Part shown: positions 19,075-29,083 of the stretch, piece by piece
How the letters are laid out: the number at the start of each line of letters is the position of its first letter
How positions within the stretch are numbered: position 1 is the first letter of the stretch
Assembly (NCBI RefSeq): GCF_013343715.1
Contig: NZ_JABUNR010000003.1
Coordinates: forward strand, 248,001-312,000
Length of the DNA: 64,000 nt
Direction of reading: 5' to 3'
Source of the DNA: Mesobacillus harenae
GTDB lineage: Bacteria; Bacillota; Bacilli; Bacillales; Cytobacillaceae
Made by a program: the position numbers and the translations under genes
The notes under the pieces: generated by a model
What the model saw: only the letters and a program-made list of their open reading frames with translations
Databases searched by the model: none
Told to the model about the DNA's origin: nothing

Positions 19075-21486
19075 ATGGAAAAACAAAAGTCGCTTGATTT
19101 GTTCACTGAGCAAGGGAAGTTTATGAAGGGCAGGCATCTGGTTACCATCTTTCATAATGAACAGAATCTTTATACTGTCTTACGAATCAGACTGGAAGAG
19201 ACCAATGAGGAATACACAGATAAAGAAGCGGTAATCACCGGTTACTTTCCTAGAGTGCATGATGAGGAGACGTACATTTTCTTCGGCGAGCTTAAGGATC
19301 ATCCAAAGTTCGGTCTGCAGTTTCAGGCAACACATTTTCGAAGAGACCTCCCCCAATCGAAGCAGGGGATTATTAATTATTTATCCAGTGACCTTTTTAA
19401 AGGGATTGGCTCCAAGACTGCAGAGCGGATTGTTGAATCTCTTGGTGAGAAAGCAATTTCCCGTATTCTGGAGTCTCCCTCTGCTCTCGATCAGGTTCCA
19501 AAACTGCCTCCAGACAAAGCGAAAGTTCTCTATGATACATTGGTTGAGCACCAGGGACTCGAACATGTCATGGTGGGTTTGAATGATTATGGATTTGGGC
19601 CCCAACTATCAATGAAGATATACCAAATGTACAAAGATCAAGCGATTGATCTGATCCAAACAAATCCATATAAGCTTGTTGAGGACATTCAGGGGATTGG
19701 CTTCCGCCGAGCTGACGAACTTGGGCGTCAGCTTGGTATGACAGGCAAGCATCCTGATCGGATTAAGGCTGGCTGCTTATATATGCTCGAAACAGCAAGC
19801 GTTCAAACCGGTCATGTATTTATAGAAGCCGGTAATTTACTGGAGGATGTAAAACAGCTGTTAGAGGAAAATTATGAGGAAACAGTTGAATTCACCGATA
19901 TTTCCAACGTTATCATACAGCTTGGGGAAGATGGAAAAGTGATTGCCGAAGGCCAAAAACTCTATTTGCCTGCTTTGTATTTTTCGGAAAAGGGACTCGT
20001 AACAAATATTAAACGCGTATTGGGTCAGACCGAATATGAAAGCCAATTTCCTGAATCTGAATTTTTGAAGGCGCTGGGAAGTCTCGAAGAGCGACTTAAA
20101 GTTGAATATGGGCCAACACAAAAGGATGCGATCCAGAAAGCCCTAATGTCTCCAATGATGATCCTAACCGGAGGACCCGGAACAGGTAAGACTACGGTTG
20201 TTAAAGGTATTGTTGAATTATATGGTGAACTTCATGGCTGCTCTTTGGACCCTAATGATTATAAAAAAGAAGAGCCATATCCTTTTATGCTCGCAGCCCC
20301 CACTGGCCGGGCTGCAAAGCGGCTGACAGAGTCAACCGGGCTGCCAGCGGTAACAATACATAGGCTGTTGGGCTGGAATGGAGCAGAAGGGTTCAACTTT
20401 AACGAGGACCAGCCTCTGCCAGGTAAACTACTTATCATAGACGAGACCTCAATGGTGGATATTTGGCTGGCTCATCAGTTGTTTAAAGCATTGCCTGAAA
20501 ATATTCAGGTCATCCTTGTTGGGGACGAAGATCAGCTTCCATCCGTAGGTCCCGGACAAGTATTAAAAGATTTACTTGATTCAAAACAAATTCCAACCGT
20601 TCGCCTAACAGATATATATAGGCAGGCAGAGGGCTCATCTATTATTGAACTTGCTCATGACATAAAAAAAGGCCAGCTCCCACCTGATCTTGCCTTGCAG
20701 AAACAGGATCGATCGTTTATAAAATGCTCGACTAGCCAGATTGCAGATGTGGTTGAAAAGGTTGCCTTGAACGCAAAGAAAAAAGGGTACTCTGCCAGGG
20801 ATGTCCAAGTGCTTGCTCCCATGTACCGGGGCCCTGCTGGAATTGATCGTTTAAACGTATTGCTCCAGGAAATTTTCAATCCCAATCCTGATGGCACAAG
20901 GAAAGAAATTTCATTTGGAGATGTAAAGTATAGAATTGGCGATAAAATTCTCCAGCTTGTTAATCAGCCGGAAGCAAATGTTTATAATGGAGATATCGGA
21001 GAAATTGCAGCCATATTTTATGCTAAGGAAAACACCGAAAAGCAAGATCAAATTATTGTTTCGTTTGATGGGATAGAAGTAACTTATACAAGGCAGGATC
21101 TAACGCAAATAACCCACGCTTTTTGCTGCTCTGTGCATAAATCGCAGGGAAGTGAGTATCCAATCGTTATTCTTCCAGTACTGAAAAGCTACTATCGAAT
21201 GCTGCAAAAGAAACTGATTTACACGGCTATAACAAGAAGTAAAAGCTTTTTAATTTTGTGCGGGGAAGAAGAGGCACTTCGTTATGGTGTAGAAAAGGCA
21301 GATGAGATCAGCAGGAACACAACGCTGGCTGTTAAGTTAAATGACCAGCTTCCCGACATTATTGTTCCTGTAGATGAATGGGATGCCGAAGAGACTGACT
21401 ATGAAGAGATGTTAATGAACGCCGATCCGATGATTGGAATGGAAAACGTTTCACCTTATGATTTTGCAGCGGATAGCGGAAACTAA
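19075..21486 (+). CDS. recD2: RecD2 family ATP-dependent DNA helicase
   Basis: This is an SF1B 5'-3' helicase of the RecD2 type (no RecBC), involved in replication fork progression and repair. The chosen ATG at 19075 follows a purine-rich GGGGGAGGGAG ribosome site and gives 803 residues; the open frame reaches 28 codons further upstream, into the yrrB end. An N-terminal region with HhH motifs (LFKGIGSKTAERIV, DIQGIGFRRADELG) precedes the helicase core: Walker A GGPGTGKTT at 366-374, motif II IIDETSMVD, motif V HKSQGSEYP and motif VI YTAITRSK. It is probably cotranscribed with the genes that follow. Confidence 0.95.
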   Translation: MEKQKSLDLFTEQGKFMKGRHLVTIFHNEQNLYTVLRIRLEETNEEYTDKEAVITGYFPRVHDEETYIFFGELKDHPKFGLQFQATHFRRDLPQSKQGIINYLSSDLFKGIGSKTAERIVESLGEKAISRILESPSALDQVPKLPPDKAKVLYDTLVEHQGLEHVMVGLNDYGFGPQLSMKIYQMYKDQAIDLIQTNPYKLVEDIQGIGFRRADELGRQLGMTGKHPDRIKAGCLYMLETASVQTGHVFIEAGNLLEDVKQLLEENYEETVEFTDISNVIIQLGEDGKVIAEGQKLYLPALYFSEKGLVTNIKRVLGQTEYESQFPESEFLKALGSLEERLKVEYGPTQKDAIQKALMSPMMILTGGPGTGKTTVVKGIVELYGELHGCSLDPNDYKKEEPYPFMLAAPTGRAAKRLTESTGLPAVTIHRLLGWNGAEGFNFNEDQPLPGKLLIIDETSMVDIWLAHQLFKALPENIQVILVGDEDQLPSVGPGQVLKDLLDSKQIPTVRLTDIYRQAEGSSIIELAHDIKKGQLPPDLALQKQDRSFIKCSTSQIADVVEKVALNAKKKGYSARDVQVLAPMYRGPAGIDRLNVLLQEIFNPNPDGTRKEISFGDVKYRIGDKILQLVNQPEANVYNGDIGEIAAIFYAKENTEKQDQIIVSFDGIEVTYTRQDLTQITHAFCCSVHKSQGSEYPIVILPVLKSYYRMLQKKLIYTAITRSKSFLILCGEEEALRYGVEKADEISRNTTLAVKLNDQLPDIIVPVDEWDAEETDYEEMLMNADPMIGMENVSPYDFAADSGN

Positions 21487-21513
21487 CTATGTTCGGAAGG
21501 GGTGGGAATCACT

Positions 21514-21984
21514 TTGCGGACATTTTCGCTATTAAAAGGGCTTCCAGTTTATGGAGTTCACAATGGGAAAAATTTAGGAGAAGTTTTCGATATTAGTATT
21601 ACCAGTGACGGTAAGGTCAATGGGCTGCTTTTAAAAAGAGGCACATTCTTAAACAGGAATTGTTTAATCCGAATTGAAAATGTTGCCTCATTTGGAAAGA
21701 ATGGAATCATGGTTAATTCTGATTCTGTTATTGAACAGCTTAAGAATCCTCCAGAATTCACATTAGAACACCGTCAAGCCCTTGCTGGCAAACCTATGCT
21801 TTCCTCTGAAGGAGAAAAGCTAGGATTATTGGATGATGTATATTTTATGGAAGAAATGGGGACAATCATAGGGTATGAATTAACGGATGGTTTTTTTTCA
21901 GATATAACAGAAGGAAAACGTGTCGTCAAAGCCGTTGAGCCGCCTGCGATCGGGAAAGATGCCATCATTGTTAACTTAGAATAA
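21514..21984 (+). CDS. yrrD: PRC-barrel domain protein YrrD
   Basis: The protein contains two PRC-barrel-like repeats: LLKGLPVYGVHNGKNLGEVF, and later ALAGKPMLSSEGEKLGLLDD. The TTG at 21514 lies 8 bp after GGAAGGGGTGG and gives 157 residues starting MRTFSLLKG; a GTG at 21502 sits within the ribosome site and is less likely. PRC-barrels bind partners or RNA in photosynthesis and RimM; no catalytic residues are recognised here. It lies 27 bp after recD2 and 17 bp before a zinc-ribbon gene, suggesting one transcript. The function is unknown. Confidence 0.8.
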   Translation: MRTFSLLKGLPVYGVHNGKNLGEVFDISITSDGKVNGLLLKRGTFLNRNCLIRIENVASFGKNGIMVNSDSVIEQLKNPPEFTLEHRQALAGKPMLSSEGEKLGLLDDVYFMEEMGTIIGYELTDGFFSDITEGKRVVKAVEPPAIGKDAIIVNLE

Positions 21985-22001
21985 CTGTGAGGTGTCTTTC
22001 C

Positions 22002-22193
22002 ATGCTTAAATGTCCCAATTGCACCAGTAAGGATATAGGGAAAATTGGTATTAACCAGTATTACTGCTGGAACTGTTTTATCGAATTAACCCTCTCAAAG
22101 GGAGTCATATATACTCACCAGGTAGAGGAAGATGGCAGCCTTAGCTCTCTCGATGATTTATTCGATGAACAGGAGAGACAGTACGGTATGTAG
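22002..22193 (+). CDS. Small zinc-ribbon protein, 63 aa
   Basis: The ATG at 22002 follows GTGAGGTG with 8-bp spacing. The 63-residue product opens with MLKCPNCTSKDIGKIG and then YYCWNCFIEL, that is, two CxxC pairs about 20 residues apart, a zinc ribbon. The tail is acidic (LSSLDDLFDEQERQYGM). B. subtilis has a small gene (possibly yrzR) in the equivalent position after yrrD; I am not certain of the name. It may bind nucleic acid or act as an adaptor. A terminator follows at 22265-22295. Confidence 0.7.
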   Translation: MLKCPNCTSKDIGKIGINQYYCWNCFIELTLSKGVIYTHQVEEDGSLSSLDDLFDEQERQYGM

Positions 22194-22264
22194 CTGAAAG
22201 GCAACTTTGCGCATAAAATACTCTATTGCTGGCCAGAATGAAATCCAAAAAAGCAACTTAAGTT

Positions 22265-22295
22265 ACTCCCCTGTTTTTTAGGGGGGTTTTTGTGT
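22265..22295 (+). terminator. Terminator after the zinc-ribbon gene
   Basis: ACTCCCCT and AGGGGGGT form the stem around a T-rich loop, followed by a T-run. Confidence 0.75.
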
Positions 22296-22366
22296 TAAAT
22301 GAGCTAAACACTGAATAATTCCGGCTTTCCCACTAACAATAACAGTAAGTATTTAGGGGGCGGATA

Positions 22367-23452
22367 TTGGTGGACATACAAATGAAGTGGTTCTATCGGC
22401 TAGGATTTCTTCTGCTCTTATTTATTCTGATCTTTATTTTCTTAAAACTGCAGGCAGTCTGGATGCCGCTTATTAAAGTGTTCATGGCGCTGTTTATTCC
22501 ATTTTTTATTGCTGGTTTTATTACTTATCTTCTGCACCCAGTTATAGAACGGCTGCATTTATCAGGAATGCACAGGGGAGTGGCTGTTCTTATCATTTAT
22601 TTTTTCTTCTTCGGAGGACTGGGACTAGCCATCTATAAAACGCTGCCAGCTTTAATACATCAGCTAAGAGACTTAACTGAAAATGCCCCAAAGTATTCTG
22701 ACCAGTACCGTGAATGGATTGGCACCATGCAATCCAAGACATCTCGATGGCCAGCAGGCGTTCAGGAGAGGTTGGAAGAAGGGATCGACACACTGGAACT
22801 GGCTCTGGACGAGCTGCTTACCAGGGTAATTACTGTTCTATTGGGGTTTTTAAACTTTATCTTAGTGATAGCGATCATTCCATTTATCTCTTTTTACATG
22901 TTAAAGGATTTCAATCTTCTCAAAAAGACAGCTTGGTATTTGACTCCCCGACAATGGCGGGAGAGAGGTATCAGGTTTTTAAGGGATGTTGATAAATCCC
23001 TCGGCAGCTATATCAGGGGACAGCTGACAGTATGCTTAATTATCGGTATCCTGGCATCCCTGTTTTTTTGGATGGCTGGAATGAGATATTCATTGATATT
23101 AGGAACCATTGTGGGCATTACAAATGTCATTCCCTATTTCGGTCCGTTAATCGGGGCGATACCCGCAGTCATTATTGCCGCGACCATTTCTGTTAAAATG
23201 ATTGTTATATCCCTTATCATTATTTTTTCGCTGCAGTTTTTAGAAGGAAATATACTTTCTCCGCTGATTGTGGGAAAAAGTCTTCACATGCACCCGCTTA
23301 TTATTATGCTTGCACTTCTGGCTGGCGGGGAAATAGCCGGAATTCTTGGGCTGATTTTAGCCGTCCCAGTTCTGGCAGTTGTCAAGGTGGCATTCATCCA
23401 TGGTCGGGATCATCTCATACAGTTTAATCAGGAAAGGGCGAAATTGCGCTAG
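22367..23452 (+). CDS. yrrI: AI-2E family membrane protein (YrrI)
   Basis: The 361-residue polytopic protein has about eight transmembrane segments. Two lie in the N-terminal 75 residues, a soluble stretch is at about 85-150, and the rest follow to residue 345. Family hallmarks include NVIPYFGPLIGAIPA near 258 and the LEGNILSPLIVGKSLHMHPL segment near 295. The AI-2E (YdiK/PerM) family exports solutes or ions; the substrate here is unknown. AGGGGG at 22355-22360 serves either TTG 22367 or GTG 22370. The gene precedes the alaS promoter. Confidence 0.85.
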   Translation: MVDIQMKWFYRLGFLLLLFILIFIFLKLQAVWMPLIKVFMALFIPFFIAGFITYLLHPVIERLHLSGMHRGVAVLIIYFFFFGGLGLAIYKTLPALIHQLRDLTENAPKYSDQYREWIGTMQSKTSRWPAGVQERLEEGIDTLELALDELLTRVITVLLGFLNFILVIAIIPFISFYMLKDFNLLKKTAWYLTPRQWRERGIRFLRDVDKSLGSYIRGQLTVCLIIGILASLFFWMAGMRYSLILGTIVGITNVIPYFGPLIGAIPAVIIAATISVKMIVISLIIIFSLQFLEGNILSPLIVGKSLHMHPLIIMLALLAGGEIAGILGLILAVPVLAVVKVAFIHGRDHLIQFNQERAKLR

Positions 23453-23454
23453 AT

Positions 23455-23483
23455 TTGACAAAAGGTTTTCTAGTTTATATAAT
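23455..23483 (+). promoter_or_regulatory. Sigma-A promoter of alaS
   Basis: TTGACA at 23455-23460 and TATAAT at 23478-23483 match both consensus hexamers with a 17-bp spacer. Confidence 0.92.
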
Positions 23484-23489
23484 TCGGCT

Positions 23490-23736
23490 ATAGTAATCTA
23501 ATAATGCTAAAGTATTGAAGGATCGAGTATGTTATAGTCCATTTTAAAGAGAGAAGCTTCCAAGGCTGAAAGAAGCTTCGAATGAAGGATAACAGAAGGC
23601 TAATCCAGAGTGCAGCTAATACCTGCCGTGAGCCGCGTTAAGGCTTTTTGAGAGATGAATGTCTATGAAGTGCATTCATAATCAGGGTGGTACCGCGAGT
23701 TAGCTCTCGTCCCTGTCCAGGGATGAGGGCTTTTTT
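23490..23736 (+). promoter_or_regulatory. T-box riboswitch leader of alaS (Ala specifier)
   Basis: The T-box AGGGTGGTACCGCG is at 23684-23697, and a terminator hairpin (AGCTCTCGTCCCTG with CAGGGATGAGGGCT, then T6) is at 23702-23736. In the stem I specifier region, GAAGGCTAATCC places a GCT (Ala) codon at 23599-23601. Uncharged tRNA-Ala should promote readthrough into alaS. Confidence 0.92.
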
Positions 23737-23774
23737 GTGCGGATTTTTAATTACATATTAGGAGGTTTTAACGA

Positions 23775-26408
23775 ATGAAAAACTTGTCTGGTTCAGAGAT
23801 TCGCAGGTTATTTTTAGAATTTTTTAAGGAAAAAGGCCATGCGGTTGAGCCAAGTGCTCCCCTTGTTCCTCACGAAGATCCCTCTTTGTTATGGATCAAC
23901 AGCGGGGTGGCAACATTAAAGAAGTATTTTGATGGAAGAGTGATTCCTGCTAATCCAAAGATAACCAATGCGCAAAAGTCTATCCGTACGAACGATATTG
24001 AGAATGTCGGCAAAACGGCAAGGCACCATACATTCTTTGAAATGCTAGGGAATTTTTCAATTGGAGATTATTTTAAAGTAGAAGCAATTGAATGGGCGTG
24101 GGAGTTTCTAACTGATGAAAAGTGGATCGGATTTGACCCTGAAAAGCTTTCTGTTACAGTTCATCCTGAAGATGATGAGGCATATGAAATATGGGTTAAG
24201 CAAATTGGAGTGCCTGAAGAGAGGATTATCCGTCTAGAAGGGAACTTCTGGGACATCGGAGAAGGTCCAAGCGGCCCGAACACGGAGATATTTTATGATA
24301 GAGGTCCAGAATACGGCTCAGATCCAAATGATCCAGAACTTTATCCAGGTGGTGAAAACGACCGTTATCTTGAAGTTTGGAATCTGGTTTTTTCCGAATT
24401 TAACCATAACCCGGATGGAACCTATACACCTCTTCCAAAGAAAAACATTGATACAGGGATGGGGTTAGAGCGGATGGCATCTGTAGTCCAAGATGCTCCG
24501 ACCAACTTTGATACCGATCTTTTTCTGCCGATCCTTAGAGCAGTGGAAGAAATATCAGAGGAAAAGTATTTAGCAGACCCTGAAAAAGATACGGCATTTA
24601 AGGTCATAGCCGACCATATCAGAACAGTTGCTTTTGCAGTCGGAGATGGTGCATTGCCTTCAAACGAAGGACGTGGATATGTTCTGCGCCGCCTGCTTCG
24701 CAGAGCGGTCCGATACGCAAAGAAGCTGAACATTAATCGGCCATTTATGTATGAGCTTGTACCCGTGGTAGGGGGAATTATGGAAGATTTTTATCCGGAA
24801 GTTAAGGATAAAGAAGCGTTTATTCAAACCGTTATTAAAACGGAAGAAGAACGTTTTCATGAGACGTTAAACGAAGGGTTGTCTATTCTTTCAGCTTTGA
24901 TTAAAAAGGAAAAAGAAAAAGGAAGTTCAATCATCCCAGGGAAAGATGTTTTCCGCCTATACGATACTTACGGATTTCCAGTTGAATTGACTGAAGAGTA
25001 TGCCGAGGACGAAGGAATGTCGCTAGATCACGATGGTTTTAACGCTGAAATGGAAATGCAAAGAGAACGTGCTCGTCTTGCTCGCCAGGATACTGGATCT
25101 ATGCAGATTCAAGGTGGCGTTCTGGGTGATATTAAAGCTGAAAGTGAATTTGTTGGTTATGATACACTAGAATCGAACAGCAAGGCCGTTGTACTTGTGA
25201 AAAATGGTGAGCTTGTACAAGAGGTTTCTGCTGGGGATGAATTTTATTTTATCCTCGACAAAACACCTTTCTATGCTGAGAGCGGCGGGCAAATAGCCGA
25301 CAAAGGTGTTTTAGAGGCGGAAGGAACGGTTATTCTTGTAAAGGATGTCCAAAAGGCTCCAAATGGCCAAAATCTGCATCATGCTGTTATCCAAAGCGGC
25401 ACACTTGGTGAAGGTCAGCATGTTCATGCAAAGGTATCAGCAGAAAACCGGCAGAAAATAGTTAAAAATCACACAGCCACCCATCTTCTCCATCAGGCCT
25501 TGAAGGATGTTCTTGGAAACCATGTAAATCAAGCGGGCTCTCTTGTTGAGCCAGATCGCCTGCGCTTCGACTTTTCTCACTTTGGTCAAATAGGGCCGGA
25601 AGAGATAGAGAAAATCGAAACAATTGTTAACGAAAAGATCTGGAATAGCGTTCCGGTGGTAACACAATTTAAACCAATTGATGAAGCGAAGGCAATGGGA
25701 GCGATGGCACTTTTCGGCGAAAAGTACGGCAACATCGTCCGTGTCGTACAGGTTGGAGATTACAGCCTCGAATTATGCGGCGGCTGTCATGTTCCTAACA
25801 CATCAGTGATTGGATTGTTTAAAATTATTTCCGAAAGCGGCATAGGAGCTGGGACAAGAAGAATTGAAGCAATTACTGGAGAAGGAGCCTACAATATTCT
25901 GACTGGCCAAATTTCTGTTTTAAAGCAGGCAGCTTCTAAACTGAAGACCAACCCAGCAGAAGTGGCTAGTCGGATTGAGCTCCTGCTTGCCGAAATTAAA
26001 CATCTGCAAAGAGAAAATGAATCACTTTCAGCAAAATTGGGTAACATTGAAGCAGGTAGCCTTACGTCAAAAGTGAAAGAAATTAACGGGGTAAATGTCC
26101 TAGCAGCAAGGGTACAGGCTGCAGATATGAACGGGCTTCGTAACATGGTAGATGACTTAAAACAAAAGCTTGGCTCTGCAGTAATTTTGCTAGGCAGTGT
26201 AACAGACGGCAAAGTCAACCTAATTTCAGCAGTAACAAAGGATCTAACTGAAAAGGGATACCATGCTGGTAAACTCGTAAAAGAAGCTGCTGCCATTTGC
26301 GGCGGGGGCGGCGGAGGCCGTCCGGATATGGCCCAGGCTGGAGGCAAGGATCCAGAAAAGCTTGAAAGTGCGCTTCAATTTGTGGAGGAATGGATAAAAT
26401 CCATTTGA
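23775..26408 (+). CDS. alaS: Alanyl-tRNA synthetase
   Basis: The full-length 877-residue AlaRS has the class II catalytic core (motif 2 region [17 protein letters not shown] near 75-91 and motif 3 DTGMGLERM near 228), the editing domain with [11 protein letters not shown] and CGGCHV zinc ligands, and a C-Ala domain with [15 protein letters not shown] near 852. AGGAGG at 23760-23765 fixes the ATG. It charges tRNA-Ala and edits Ser and Gly mischarging. Its expression is governed by the T-box leader directly upstream. yrzL and ruvX follow in the conserved alaS-yrzL-ruvX order. Confidence 0.97.
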   Translation: MKNLSGSEIRRLFLEFFKEKGHAVEPSAPLVPHEDPSLLWINSGVATLKKYFDGRVIPANPKITNAQKSIRTNDIENVGKTARHHTFFEMLGNFSIGDYFKVEAIEWAWEFLTDEKWIGFDPEKLSVTVHPEDDEAYEIWVKQIGVPEERIIRLEGNFWDIGEGPSGPNTEIFYDRGPEYGSDPNDPELYPGGENDRYLEVWNLVFSEFNHNPDGTYTPLPKKNIDTGMGLERMASVVQDAPTNFDTDLFLPILRAVEEISEEKYLADPEKDTAFKVIADHIRTVAFAVGDGALPSNEGRGYVLRRLLRRAVRYAKKLNINRPFMYELVPVVGGIMEDFYPEVKDKEAFIQTVIKTEEERFHETLNEGLSILSALIKKEKEKGSSIIPGKDVFRLYDTYGFPVELTEEYAEDEGMSLDHDGFNAEMEMQRERARLARQDTGSMQIQGGVLGDIKAESEFVGYDTLESNSKAVVLVKNGELVQEVSAGDEFYFILDKTPFYAESGGQIADKGVLEAEGTVILVKDVQKAPNGQNLHHAVIQSGTLGEGQHVHAKVSAENRQKIVKNHTATHLLHQALKDVLGNHVNQAGSLVEPDRLRFDFSHFGQIGPEEIEKIETIVNEKIWNSVPVVTQFKPIDEAKAMGAMALFGEKYGNIVRVVQVGDYSLELCGGCHVPNTSVIGLFKIISESGIGAGTRRIEAITGEGAYNILTGQISVLKQAASKLKTNPAEVASRIELLLAEIKHLQRENESLSAKLGNIEAGSLTSKVKEINGVNVLAARVQAADMNGLRNMVDDLKQKLGSAVILLGSVTDGKVNLISAVTKDLTEKGYHAGKLVKEAAAICGGGGGGRPDMAQAGGKDPEKLESALQFVEEWIKSI

Positions 26409-26483
26409 TATCAGGACGAACTAGTGTAAAATGTAGGTATCTTACCGTATTCTGCCTGCCAACAAAAAAGCGAGGTGCATTTA

Positions 26484-26750
26484 ATGAGCTCTTTTGACAA
26501 AACGATGCGATTTAATTTTCCTGAAGATCCCTTTGAACATGATGTAAACGAGGTACTATTTCAAGTATATGAAGCACTTCAGGAAAAAGGATATAACCCA
26601 ATTAATCAGATTGTCGGTTATTTGCTTTCTGGAGACCCGGCCTATATCCCTCGTCATCGTGATGCACGGAATATCATTAGGAAGCTCGAACGGGATGAAA
26701 TCATTGAAGAGCTAGTTAAGTCCTATTTAAAGCATCATCGAGAGGGATAA
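26484..26750 (+). CDS. yrzL: IreB-family regulatory phosphoprotein (YrzL, DUF965)
   Basis: The 88-residue protein starts at ATG 26484, 6 bp after CGAGGTG; an earlier in-frame ATG overlaps that ribosome site. The sequence ([20 protein letters not shown] at the N-terminus, [20 protein letters not shown] in the middle) is the IreB/UPF0297 family. In Enterococcus, IreB is phosphorylated by the PASTA kinase IreK and dampens cephalosporin resistance. The N-terminal SxxDKTM threonine is the likely phosphosite. It sits 7 bp before ruvX, and the trio alaS-yrzL-ruvX is widely conserved in Firmicutes. Confidence 0.92.
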   Translation: MSSFDKTMRFNFPEDPFEHDVNEVLFQVYEALQEKGYNPINQIVGYLLSGDPAYIPRHRDARNIIRKLERDEIIEELVKSYLKHHREG

Positions 26751-26756
26751 ATTTTT

Positions 26757-27176
26757 ATGAGGACTATGGGGTTAGACCTTGGCTCAAAAACAATCGGCAT
26801 TGCTATAAGCGATGAGTTTGGATGGACAGCGCAAGGCATTAAGACACTTCGAATCAATGAGGAAAAAAATGAGTTAGGATTCGAAGAATTAGGAGAAATT
26901 ATAAAAGAGTATCAAGTAACCAAAGTTGTGGTAGGTCTGCCAAAGAATATGAATAACACGATTGGCCCGCGTGGGGAATTAAGCCAAAATTATGCCAAGG
27001 AATTAGAAGTCCGTTTCGCCATTCCTGTGGTATTATGGGATGAGCGTCTGACAACAATGGCTGCTGAGCGCGTGCTGCTGGAAGCGGATGTCAGCCGCAA
27101 AAAGCGGAAAAAAGTTATCGATAAAATGGCAGCCGTCATGATTTTGCAAGGATACTTGAATAGCCAAATTAAATGA
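26757..27176 (+). CDS. ruvX: Putative pre-16S rRNA nuclease / Holliday junction resolvase RuvX (YrrK)
   Basis: The 139-residue RNase H-like protein has the YqgF signature [19 protein letters not shown] at residues 4-22 (first catalytic Asp at 7), VVGLPKNM near 62, and [13 protein letters not shown] near 95. In E. coli the homologue YqgF matures the 5' end of 16S rRNA; resolvase activity has also been proposed. It is preceded by AGAGGGAT and sits in one unit with yrzL and yrzB. Confidence 0.93.
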   Translation: MRTMGLDLGSKTIGIAISDEFGWTAQGIKTLRINEEKNELGFEELGEIIKEYQVTKVVVGLPKNMNNTIGPRGELSQNYAKELEVRFAIPVVLWDERLTTMAAERVLLEADVSRKKRKKVIDKMAAVMILQGYLNSQIK

Positions 27177-27187
27177 GGTGTAAATGA

Positions 27188-27481
27188 ATGGAACACGGAG
27201 AAAACAACATTACGATAATTGATGAAAACGGAAACGAGCAGCTTTGCGAAGTGCTTTTCACTTTTGATTCTGAAGAATTTGGAAAATCTTATGTACTATA
27301 CTATCCTATTGGTGCAGAAGATGACGATGAAGAAGAAATTGAAATTCACGCATCTTCTTTTAATCCTGATGAAGCAGACGGTGAAGGAGATCTAACTCCT
27401 ATCGAAACGGATGCAGAGTGGGATATGATCGAAGAGATGCTCGAAACTTTCCTTAGTGAACAGGACGACGAGCAGGAATAA
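27188..27481 (+). CDS. yrzB: DUF1292 protein YrzB
   Basis: This small, very acidic 97-residue protein (runs such as [10 protein letters not shown] and a C-terminal EQDDEQE) fits the DUF1292/UPF0473 family. That family commonly follows ruvX in Firmicutes. No motif suggests a reaction. ATG 27188 lies 11 bp after ruvX with GAGGTG upstream. A good terminator ends the alaS-yrzL-ruvX-yrzB unit. Confidence 0.88.
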   Translation: MEHGENNITIIDENGNEQLCEVLFTFDSEEFGKSYVLYYPIGAEDDDEEEIEIHASSFNPDEADGEGDLTPIETDAEWDMIEEMLETFLSEQDDEQE

Positions 27482-27505
27482 AAGTTTTAATTTCGTGTAA
27501 GTTTT

Positions 27506-27540
27506 AAAAAACCGGGTGGACAAGCCCGGTTTTTTATTTT
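27506..27540 (+). terminator. Terminator after yrzB
   Basis: AAAAAACCGGG and CCCGGTTTTTT pair perfectly around an 8-nt loop. Confidence 0.9.
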
Positions 27541-27699
27541 TTTGTCTTCTAATGAGTTTTTAAGCGCGGTTATTGTCACAAAAAGGGATTTTTCGTAATT
27601 TTTTGCGACGAAAGTGAAATTATATAGTATAATGATTCGGTACAAACATTCAGATCTCGAAGTCAGCTGCCTAATAGTGATTGGCTGGAGGGGGAAAGC

Positions 27700-28851
27700 A
27701 TGTCAGATCAAAAAAAGGTTACTACAGAGAAAAAAGATAAAAAGACTGTAATATACGAAAAACTGATAGAGCGGCAGAATGAAGCCCGAATTGTCAGGAG
27801 AGTTGTCTTTGTCGTTGCAGTTGTTTTATTTCTACTGGTAGGATCACTTGCAGGCGGAGGTTATTATTATATTACATCCGCGCTTAAGCCTGTTGACCCA
27901 ACTAGCAATAAAACCAAACGAGTTGAAATTCCAATGGGTTCTTCTGTCACTGGAATTGGCAATATTCTTGAAGAAGAAGGAATTGTCCGAGATGCAAAGG
28001 TCTTTAAATATTATGTGAAATTTAAAAATGAAGCTGGTTTTATGGCTGGTGAATACCAGATGAATCCTTCTATGACTTTTCCAGAGATAATTACAAGTTT
28101 GAAAACCGGAAGTGTAGAACAGGATGTTGTCATGAAAATTACCATTCCTGAAGGAAAGCAACTTGAGGAAATAGCTGAAATCGTGGCCCAGAAAACGAAC
28201 CAGAATTCGGAAGAGGTATTAGACACCCTTACCGATAAGGACTTTATCCAATCTATGATGGATAAATATCCTGATGTATTGACAGAAGAGATCCTTGGCG
28301 AGCAAGTTAAGTATGCGCTTGAAGGCTACTTATTCCCTGCTACGTATCCTTTTTACAAAGAAGATCCTTCTATTGAAGAGATTATTACATTGATGCTGGA
28401 TAAAACAAAGAGTGTGATCGAGGAATACAGAGGCCTTATAAATGACCAGGATGTTACTGTTCATACTTTGCTTACGATGGCATCGCTAATTGAGGAAGAA
28501 GCAACTGAGAAAGCGGATCGTGAAAAAATTTCAAGCGTTTTCTTCAATCGCATAGAAGAAGGAATGCTGCTCCAAACGGACCCGACAGTTTTGTATGCTC
28601 ATGGGGAACATAAAGATCGAGTTTTCTATAAAGATACCGAGATCGATTCACCTTACAACACATATAAATATAAAGGTTTGCCGCCCGGTCCGATCGCAAA
28701 CGCGGGAGTAATGTCGATTGAAGCTGCATTGGCACCTGAGGAAACCGACCTTCTATATTTCTTGGCAACCTCTACAGGAGAGGTGATTTTCACAAGGACA
28801 CTTGACGAGCATAACCGAGAGAAGGCCAAGCATATCACAAGCCAAAACTAG
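27700..28851 (+). CDS. mltG: Endolytic murein transglycosylase MltG (YrrL)
   Basis: MltG cuts nascent glycan strands near the membrane and so sets their length. The 383-residue protein has a Lys-rich cytosolic tail, one transmembrane segment at about 34-57 and an extracellular YceG/LysM-like domain. The catalytic segment contains LIEEEATEKADREKISSVFF near 262-281 with the conserved Glu, plus LQTDPTVLYA and LPPGPIANAG. A possible promoter (TATAAT at 27628-27633) precedes it. It is followed by its own terminator. Essential in some Firmicutes, it is the B. subtilis yrrL. Confidence 0.93.
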   Translation: MSDQKKVTTEKKDKKTVIYEKLIERQNEARIVRRVVFVVAVVLFLLVGSLAGGGYYYITSALKPVDPTSNKTKRVEIPMGSSVTGIGNILEEEGIVRDAKVFKYYVKFKNEAGFMAGEYQMNPSMTFPEIITSLKTGSVEQDVVMKITIPEGKQLEEIAEIVAQKTNQNSEEVLDTLTDKDFIQSMMDKYPDVLTEEILGEQVKYALEGYLFPATYPFYKEDPSIEEIITLMLDKTKSVIEEYRGLINDQDVTVHTLLTMASLIEEEATEKADREKISSVFFNRIEEGMLLQTDPTVLYAHGEHKDRVFYKDTEIDSPYNTYKYKGLPPGPIANAGVMSIEAALAPEETDLLYFLATSTGEVIFTRTLDEHNREKAKHITSQN

Positions 28852-28857
28852 TAATGG

Positions 28858-28895
28858 CAGGGAAATGCAAATACGCTCGCATTTCCCTGTTTCTT
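28858..28895 (+). terminator. Terminator after mltG
   Basis: CAGGGAAATGC and GCATTTCCCTG form an 11-bp perfect stem with a 10-nt loop, then TTTCTT. Confidence 0.85.
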
Positions 28896-29083
28896 ATGTT
28901 AAAATAGTCCAAGTGTTTTTATACGAAGATGATAGCGTACATTATGGAACGAGGAATAACTGTGGTTGGCCATTCGCCGAATGGACAGCTTTTTCACGGG
29001 TTCCTGTCTGTAAACGCTATTTTTTCATGTCTTTAGAACATGCTAAAAGTAATCGGTTAAAAGGATAGAGGTGAAGCAGCTTG